Source: Anoplopoma fimbria (lineage: Eukaryota > Chordata > Actinopteri > Perciformes > Anoplopomatidae). Taken from it: a DNA stretch of 64,000 bases. The position numbers and the translations under genes are program-made. The notes beneath the pieces are model-generated. The model was not told the origin of the DNA. It ran no database searches and saw only the letters and a list, made by a program, of their open reading frames with translations. Positions 56,354-64,000 of the stretch are shown here, piece by piece (the stretch's first letter is position 1; each line of letters opens with the position of its first letter). The stretch spans positions 3,611,542-3,675,541 of the forward strand of contig NC_072451.1 in the NCBI RefSeq assembly GCF_027596085.1. The letters are read 5' to 3'.

Positions 56354-57925
56354 CTCTACACAACCACAGGTCCTGCTTCTGAGCTTGAAGTGTCATTGCA
56401 GTGACTGTTATTCAAAGGAGGTGCAAAATAATAATGCCCAAGGAAGGTACGAATGAGCTCCACGGTATTATAATTGAAAAAGCTTGGCTCTGACTCACTT
56501 GCAACATCCCCCTAACCCACAGGTGATGTGGGGACCTCATACCCAATCATTTTTTTTCACTGTGTAATAGAGACCTGAATTTACCCCGACATCTACCTAC
56601 CCAGCTCCATAAATTACCCCCCTCATTACAGCCGCTCCAGACGAGACGGACGACCTTCTCCGCTCGCCAGTTTTCAGTCTTTAATGGCTTCAAACAGCTC
56701 AGCCCACCTGTGGCTCCGCTCGGCGAGGCGAGGCGATGAAGTGTATCATTACTGTTATTAAGGGCCCCAAGCAAATTTCACTAAGAGCGGAGTTATCAGT
56801 ACTTCTGATGTCCTTGCAGCGCAGCGGAGGTCAGCTGTCTACTTAATGCAGTTATATACATTCATTCATTACATCTTTAATGTCGACTTAAAGCTGAAGT
56901 GGTAGACAAGCTAATGCATCCGAATGACATCAAAGGGTCGTTTAGATCGATGGAGGTTTACGTCAAAAGAGCAAAAAGACCATTTTATTAAACTGTATAT
57001 TTGTCTTCAAGAAAGCGGAGTCACAATCTGGTTTATAGTGGAGTGGAGAAATGCAAGGAGCCACCAATCATTGCTGTTTTTGTGCTGAATGGAGGGCGGT
57101 CATGAAGGGGATGCGGGTAAACTAGCAGGGTTAAAGCTCTTATTTCTTGTTCTTTGTCAGCTGGTGAATTATATTTTGATTAATGCATGGACACTTCCGA
57201 TAACACATTATTTGCTTTATCTGAGGCTCAACAAACTCGTAACCCATCCCTTGATGCTTGTTTAATCTCGAAAATGTATCACAAAAAAGGATAATCCATC
57301 TTCCATAAATAAACTATGATATATAGGTTTATGTCATGACTATTAATTGTCTCTTTTCATCTTGTTTTATCACTTTTCCCCCCTCAGTATAGCTTGCGCA
57401 TATAACCCATGAGCCTCAGCAGCAATTACTTTGAAGAGACAGTAATCGCTGGCTTTCTCCAAAGGTAATTTGACTCCATAGAAATAGGATAGGAGAATAT
57501 GAAGTAGAACGAAAATTCTTATTTTGATCAACATAGAGAGCAGCAGCCGTTTTTTTTTGTTCACTGTTGCTGTTGTAGAGCGCAAACCAGCATATGAACT
57601 AGACCGACTCAATGAGTTGAGGTTTTAAAAACACGACTAAAACGAGCAGTGGAGTCGTAACAATAGCTAGATGAAATTATAACAAATGAATGCTTCATCC
57701 GCTCACTCTTGTCACAGCGTTGGAAAGCAACATCAGATGAGTGACAACTTTGTTTTCAGCTCATTAGCAAAGTAATGTGCCGAAGTTAACAATCTAGCTA
57801 GCTAACTGGCATATAGCTGGCTGGCTAGCGCTGTAGCTAGCTAAACCCGCCATACTACAGTGGTTAGAGAAAATGGCAATGCAGGCGGCAACCTCCAGTT
57901 ATAAAAAGTGAAGTCAATGTTAAAG

Positions 57926-58380
57926 TTGCATTCTCTCTAATGTCCATCAGGGGGCGACTCCTCTGGTTGTATAGAAGTCTATGAGAAAATGACTCTACTT
58001 CTCTCTTGATTTATTCCCTCAGTAAACATTGTAAACATGAGTTTATGGTCTCAATCTCTAGTTTCAAGTCTTCTTCAATACAGCATGATGTTCATTTAGT
58101 AAATGATGCTCCATTTAGAGTCAAACAGACCATAAAGCAGGGGATGCTTTAGGGCGGGGCTACACACTGATTGACAGGTCGTCACCAGAGACGTATACGG
58201 CGTCTCTACCAGACTCCTCCGCCGTCCATATATGGTCACTTCCTGTTCACTGGTTGCAGATATCCAACATGGCGATGTCCAAAAAGACAAACTTAAAGCT
58301 TCAAAACTTCAGTCCACAAACCAATGAGGGACGTCACGTCGACTACGTCCACTTCTTATATAAAGTCTATAGCAGTCCCT
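57926..58380 (+). repeat. Dispersed repeat family R1, fullest copy
   Basis: From gttgcattctctctaatgtc to cacttcttatataaagtcta. The first ~270 bases match 25522-25790 almost exactly; the last ~170 match 51700-51870 more loosely. Non-coding; class unknown. Confidence 0.8.
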
Positions 58381-59798
58381 CTGCCTTATTCCCCCACTCC
58401 CACTCTGGAGAAGGACAAGCTGCCTAGCTAACTAACCAGCCATCCGTCTCTTCAACGTCCGTTCTACTCCTACTCTATTGCTATAGTTGACTCCAATTTA
58501 TCCAACACATTTTAGCTCTGCTTTGGGTTCAAACAGCTCCATAACTCTGAAAGCTCCAAACAATATCTGTCTCTTTAGCTGCTAAAAGCTCCACAATTTC
58601 CACCAGCTAGTCTCTTAACTGCGTCTGTCTGCTAAGCAGGTCGTGTACAGCGGGTTTGATTTAAACAGCTGCCTGCTGCGGCTGGAAACACTGAGACTGA
58701 ACCAGACAGGAAATGTGCTGCAAAAACCAAAACTAGAAGCTAAGAGAACCTAAAAAGCTCTGTCCACTTTACCTTAAATCAGATACTGTATAATTAAAAT
58801 TACACAGCAACACCACCACAAACTAAGACCTGTAATCATGAATCAACAAAGGTCCGCCAAACAAAACAAACGGATGAGCAGTAAAGGACACCTTACCTTA
58901 TTTTTAGGTTGGTGGTTGCAGAAGTTGTGGTCTCCTCATTGAATAAAGAGAAGCGTTTAACCCTGACTCATTGTGCAGAAGGTGGAAGCTGTTTTAGTGC
59001 TTTTGTAGCCTTAGTTTCCCGAAAGAATAAACTTTCAGACCCACTAACTGTTTATCAGTCCAAACTGAGGAGGCGAGCCCCTTCGGTTCAAGTCCTATTG
59101 GCTCTCCGGTGACACCTGAGCAGGAGCTTATCGTGGTTTTGGTTCCTGTGCAGGTATTTGAAGCTTTAACAGAGGTGGGGGTCCTAACAGAGGGTCCCAC
59201 AGAGTGGTCTTTGTCCCGCGGGGGGCTGGATTTGTGACCCAGGGGTCGACTTGGTCTTATCTGATCCTCCCAAGGATCAATGAATACCTGCAGGGATATG
59301 GGGGGCAGAGGAGCTGTTGGTTGAATAAACAGGGGAGGGGGGAGCTGATAGTGGAGCATTGTGTGGAACAGGTGCATCTGTGCCGGAGGATGGTACATAT
59401 GTTTTTGTCAATTGTCATGTTACAGGAAGTGGATGAAATCGAACATGAGTCTGGTTGTCTCCTTGAGGGAACCTATAGAGTCAGCATGCAGGGCAGGATG
59501 CACATGCATTAGGATGGGCGTAACAAGAAACATTTTAGGGTGAAGAAGCATGCATTACATTTCATAAGCTACATTTTAAGGGTTTAATAGTAGTTATCTG
59601 TACATGACAAATAAAATCTAAGCCTGACGTAGTTTTTAGTGAGCTTTCAGCTGCATCTGGTAGTTAATGGACTTTTTGTAAGCATTTGTAAGCCACTTTT
59701 CATCCACATTGACCCATTCACACACAATGACTGCGTTTGTATAAAGTTACAACCTCAAGTTCTGCCAAGTGAAGCCAATGCGGAGGTGTCGTAAAACT

Positions 59799-60120
59799 TG
59801 CATTCTCTCTACTGACCAGCAGGGGTCAACTCCTCTGGTAGCATAAAGAAGTCTGATTGTATGGAAGTCTATGAGAAAATGACTCTACTTCTCTCTTGAT
59901 TTATTCCCTCAGTAAACATTGTAAACATGAGTTTATGGTCTCAATCTCTTCTTCAATACAGCATGATGTTCATTTCGTAAATTATGGTCCATTTGGAGTC
60001 AAACAGACCATAAAGCAGGGTATGTTTTAGGGCGGGGCTACACACTGATTGACAGGTGGACAATCACTCCTCCTCAGTCCAAATATGGTCACTTGTGTTC
60101 AACGATTGCAAAAACGAATA
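59799..60120 (+). repeat. Dispersed repeat family R1, copy 3
   Basis: Same order of words as the copy at 57926 with about 20 bases deleted after tctcaatctct and scattered substitutions. Confidence 0.8.
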
Positions 60121-63100
60121 CAGCGTTTATATGTGTTTAAATTCTGCTATTTAGTTGTCAATTAAAATTAAAGTTTTGGTCAACTGCACTACTTTCAAAC
60201 AGTTTTGATGTATTAAGAGGGAACAATCGATCTGATTGAAAAGGAGCATGAGAGAGATGGAGCAGGGGCAGCTGGGAAAATTAGACAGACTTTTATTAAA
60301 TTGCAAAAACTTTTTTTTAAATTCCAGACTCTTTTCCTAACCTCAAAATCTTCAGTTGATTTTGAAAGTTTGGCTTTAAATATGAGTTTCATAAATAGTC
60401 CGTCAGTTTTAGAGTTTTCGCACTGTTTCAGTTTCAGGATTCCAGGTTTTGGTGTCCGGTATGAGTCGTACAATAAGTCCTCTTGGCTCTAAAATCTAAC
60501 ATCACATCACTGTGGAGATTAAAGCGATAAATGTCAAAAATATGACATGATGTGTAAAAGTTGAATGAAGACGTTCAGGGTGAATCGTTTCCAAACCATC
60601 CAGTTTAGAAACAAGATTCCAGTTTCCATACATTCTCCAGATGTTCCAAAAGTTTACTCAGCTGAAAGTTTGTAGTTTCAGTCACTTCCTGTGATAATGA
60701 ACAGCTCTTTGTTTCTCCTCTGCTTCCACTCTGGTCACAGTTTATTGCACATCTTTGTCAGGCATCTCTGTTTCAGATCTGTGGAGGGAGGAGAGGAGGG
60801 TTACGACCAGGTAACCAGAGACAGATTCTTCTGTCAGCTGCAGTTTAATGAGAACATCTTTGAAATACTTGGGACAAAGGTTTTATAGTAACCCAGAAGA
60901 TCAGCAACAAATCAGACATTACAAATGACCTTATCCACATTTAAAATTTTAGTAAAACAAGTCAAGTTAATTGTTTAATAACCACCTGTTGCAGAATTAT
61001 GCACCTGCAGAATCACTTGAATGGTCAAGGTGTTTGGGCTCTGTTAAAAACTAAAGTAATGCTAAAGTGACTATCAACATGGAGGAGGATTTAAACACAC
61101 ACAGCCTTTTTGTTCCTGTCGTCAGTGGGTATGATAGAAGACAGAAGAGACAATAACCTCCACTGTGAGGAGCTCCAATGTAAAAGGTTTGTCCTTTATT
61201 TTCTGATACCATAAAATCGTTCTGTCCATTATGCAATCCACAAGAATCTGATGCAAATTTGATTCGTAATCAATTCATATGCGGCAAAAAAATTACAAAA
61301 TATCTGATGATTACTTTTCTTTTGTTTTGTTTTGATTTTCCATTTTCATTTTTAATAATTTGTTGCCAAATTCTTGGTGGCGCAACCAATTTGGCAATAT
61401 CTGCCATAACGTGTTGCCCTGAAATCATTAGGCCATCGATTAGTCAACTGAAAAAAAAAGCCAACTATATTGGATTGATAAATTACTAAATCATCAGCAA
61501 AAGTGCGAATACATTCACGGCTTTCAGGTTCTCCCATGGGATTTTTTGCAATTTTTATAAACATTTGTATCACTGTGGAGGCTATTTCACAAAAGAAGAC
61601 ATTTGAGGGCGTTAACTTCGGCTGCAGAAAATAGAAACGGGTCTTTACCAATATTTTTTAGCCTTTTAATAGACTACAAGACCACTCAAATAAATTGTCT
61701 TTGGCAAAATGATTGCTATTTGTAGTTATTTCAGTGCCAATCGAGGAGAGGGGATCTATACGGATAACGGATGGACAGTGGTCCGTTACACCATTAGTAA
61801 CAAACCAAGATCTTTTTGTACACACAACCCTAATTGTTCCAATTCACAACGTTAACCACGTATTTAAAACTGTGACAGTTAATTATTATTAATAGAAAGT
61901 TAACACGTTTTAGCTTGACTTCCCTCAATGCTGAGTTTAAAATCAACGCCTGGTAAAAGCGAGTCTAAAAATAAACACTGAGGACTAATTGGAGCCAGAG
62001 GGAGGACTGATGTGACACTGTGTGAGGCCTCCCGGCGGCGGGATCAGCTCTGGATGATCGGCGTGTCAGAAGCTGGGAGAGAGGCGTCTCTCCATGCGAC
62101 CTCTTGAACCTATTAGCTCGGAGGAGTCGAGATTCCTGCAGAGCTGTTGCTCTAATGAGCTGTGATACCGACTCCCAGTTACATGGCTGACACGTCCCCA
62201 TCAGTACAGGTGAAGGATGAAGTGTGCTCCCCAATTATTTCTCATTCACACACTCACAACAGAGTTTAAAAAACACCAACATGTCTTCAATGTGCAAAAA
62301 TTGTCGTCACTCCAAGTTATTGTTTTTAAGCATCGAACAACAGATTAGCTAATGCATCACCTGCTCCATAAGTATCTCACCTGGGGAGGTTATGATTTCT
62401 GTCCCTTTAACGTGTCTGTTAGTTTGCAGAATTTCTCTTAAAAACTGATTGAAACGGTCTGAATTCTTAGTTCAGGCCAACCTGCACTTACCACGTCGTG
62501 AATTTCAACAAAATCAAATTTAGGTTTAAACAACAAAACTTCTTGGTTAGATTTAGGGAAAGATTTGGGTTAAAATAAGTATTTTTGTTTCGTAAAAGTT
62601 TGCTTGCACATGACTTTAACAGCGGACTGCTGGGTGAAAGTCCTCTGGTTGTTTGAACCCATCCCGACTTCCTGCCTAAGCTGTCTTTTTTCTTTGAACA
62701 TTTTTGTTCACTTGTTTTTTGTTGTTGTTCCGGATACCTTACATTAAAAGGAATAGTTTGACGTGCCCCAGAATCCCCCGATGAGGTAAAGTAATGCTGT
62801 GTTCAAACCAAAAACTCGAAGGAAACTTTTTGCCATCCATGTGCAGGCTAAACGCTTATATTCATCACACAAAAACATGACAGTGGTGTCAATCTTCTCA
62901 TCTAACTCCTGGCAATAAAGCCAATTTTCCAAAGTCTCAAACTTGCCTATAGTTCACATGAGCTAGTGAATCAGTGATCATTCCATTTATTTATTTATTT
63001 TTTCACCTGTCTTGGAATACAAGTTGTACTAGCAGTACCTAAACTTTGTTATTTATGGCCTCATTTCATGTTAATGTTGTTTGGCATTAAAAATAAGCAG

Positions 63101-63312
63101 AAAGACATCTGTGGATAGAGGCATACAGACAGTAATAAAGGTACAGTGTGCAGATATATTCTCTGACCTGAATTCATCGATCTGTGAAGTCTGGATAAAG
63201 CTGCCAGTGTAAAGATCCTGACAGCTGACGAGGATTTACCCGCTTTCAGAGCCGCTAAGTTCTTCACCTGGAGCGTCTATGGATCAATTGATGGACAGTA
63301 AAGACCACTTAC

Positions 63313-63395
63313 TTCTGGAGAAGGAGACTCTCCTGACCCGCCGACACACCTCAGACGTGTGTTTCTCATACCAGAGGTGGCTGTCGTCACAGTAT
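63313..63395 (-). CDS. Candidate exon of an upstream minus-strand gene (possibly hhla1)
   Basis: Between a TCACAG acceptor and a strong GTAAGT donor on the minus strand, one frame reads YCDDSHLWYEKHTSEVCRRV then RRVSFSR, with paired cysteines and aromatic residues. Unlike the surrounding repeats it looks coding, and it lies where hhla1 would be if the human order EFR3A-OC90-HHLA1 holds. If the donor is not used, the frame runs ten more codons to a stop. No partner exon with a matching phase was found downstream. The identity is inference from position. Confidence 0.35.
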
Positions 63396-63764
63396 CTGTG
63401 AGGTAAGAAGATGACTGTTAACGTCTGACCTTCACACCAACATCAGCTGCCCAACACTAGAAGAATCTAAAGACTCACAAGAAGAGGTAACTGAACTACA
63501 GATATCGTGTCAAAGGGCTAAAAATGATTTGATGATTTGTAGGTCAAAAAAAGTTGTGGTTGAAGTTGGACATGGAAAAATGGAACTATACAAACAGAGA
63601 AGGTATGAAAAAAAAAGTTTTTTGTTTTGTTTTTTATTTATTAGGATTAGTTTGGGGTTATTTCTTAATTTAACTTAAAAATGTGCAATGAACTTTGAAA
63701 AACTTGAAAAATTCAAGTCTGGAAATCGATGATAGAAACATTGCAAACATTTTTTTAAGCAAAG

Positions 63765-63795
63765 TTAGGGTTAGGGTTAGGGTTAGGGTTAGGGT
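63765..63795 (+). repeat. Interstitial telomere-like (TTAGGG)5
   Basis: Five perfect TTAGGG units in an otherwise ordinary intergenic or intronic context. Too short to mark a chromosome end. Confidence 0.9.
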
Positions 63796-64000
63796 ATATA
63801 GAGTACATATGGTGTCAAATGAGGTGATGTTTCAGTTTAAAGGAAGTTGACTTAAACTAAGTTTTTACTTTTCAACCAGCATTTTTATTTACATCCAACA
63901 TCTAACCCTGTTTTATTTTTAGTATTCAATGCTTACTGAGTGAAGTCTGAAACAGATTGACGTTTTAATCAGCAGATTGCAACCAAATCAGTAACTTGTG

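Larger units (their letters stand above)
55128..63312. other. Upstream flank of oc90, repeat-rich, no gene established
   Basis: Any oc90 promoter lies here, but no convincing TATA box was seen. Contains a ttgtttagccatatatcaca repeat fragment (55805-55890), the hAT MITE 56010-56353, R1 copies at 57926-58380 and 59799-60120, and a repeat fragment at 62518-62660. Open frames of up to 134 codons at 58994-59398 (minus) and 59204-59512 (plus) show no known domain. Confidence 0.5.

Noticed and set aside
58994..59512. 134-codon minus and 102-codon plus ORFs
   Set aside because: Overlapping open frames in a GC-richer stretch with no known domain; a phrase like PEDGTYVF in a third frame recalls TNF-type folds but is soon stopped, so no gene is called.
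63061..63267. 68-codon minus ORF (KNLAALKAGKSSS)
   Set aside because: Considered as the last exon after 63313-63395, but the implied intron would be under 50 bases and the phase does not match.

Overview
The window is a vertebrate nuclear segment, almost certainly from a teleost fish. Genes are split by introns with GT..AG borders. (TG)n/(CA)n microsatellites, hAT- and Tc1/mariner-type non-autonomous transposons and other fish-type dispersed repeats are abundant, and there is an intronless TRIM/PRY-SPRY gene cluster. All reading is from the sequence alone: homology calls come from recognised protein motifs, and exon borders come from splice signals plus a continuous reading phase.

Layout. 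(1) 1970-27069, plus strand: the last 11 coding exons of an EFR3-family gene, most likely efr3a, the membrane scaffold of phosphatidylinositol 4-kinase III-alpha. They join in one open frame of 377 codons and end in the expected C-terminus. (2) About 2550-12410, inside one efr3a intron and on the opposite strand: a tandem array of three nearly identical intronless TRIM E3 ligase genes (RING, B-box, coiled coil, PRY-SPRY; 465, 465 and 464 aa). Each sits in a ~3.4 kb unit with its own (GT)n and (ATC)n tracts. (3) 27070-33863: efr3a 3' UTR and intergenic sequence, with one non-autonomous transposon and a clean hairpin. (4) 33864-55127, minus strand: a complete otoconin-90 gene (oc90). I rebuilt 21 coding exons that stay in frame for 1014 codons: signal peptide, PLA2-like domain 1, a long Ser/Thr-rich and acidic linker spread over eleven phase-1 symmetric exons, PLA2-like domain 2, and a Pro/Glu-rich tail. 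(5) 55128-64000: mostly repeats, plus one candidate exon on the minus strand at 63313-63395. From the order of the human locus it might belong to hhla1.

The order efr3a (+) then oc90 (-) matches the human 8q24 order EFR3A-OC90-HHLA1, which supports both gene names. efr3a and oc90 are functionally unrelated neighbours (lipid kinase anchoring; inner-ear biomineral matrix). The TRIM cluster looks like a lineage-specific insertion into the efr3a intron followed by tandem duplication. I found no wholly new system. The most notable items are the nested antisense TRIM triplication, with a hAT insertion and a B-box ligand loss that set copy A apart; the expanded modular linker of oc90; a (TG)n-capped large inverted repeat; and a short perfect hairpin downstream of efr3a.
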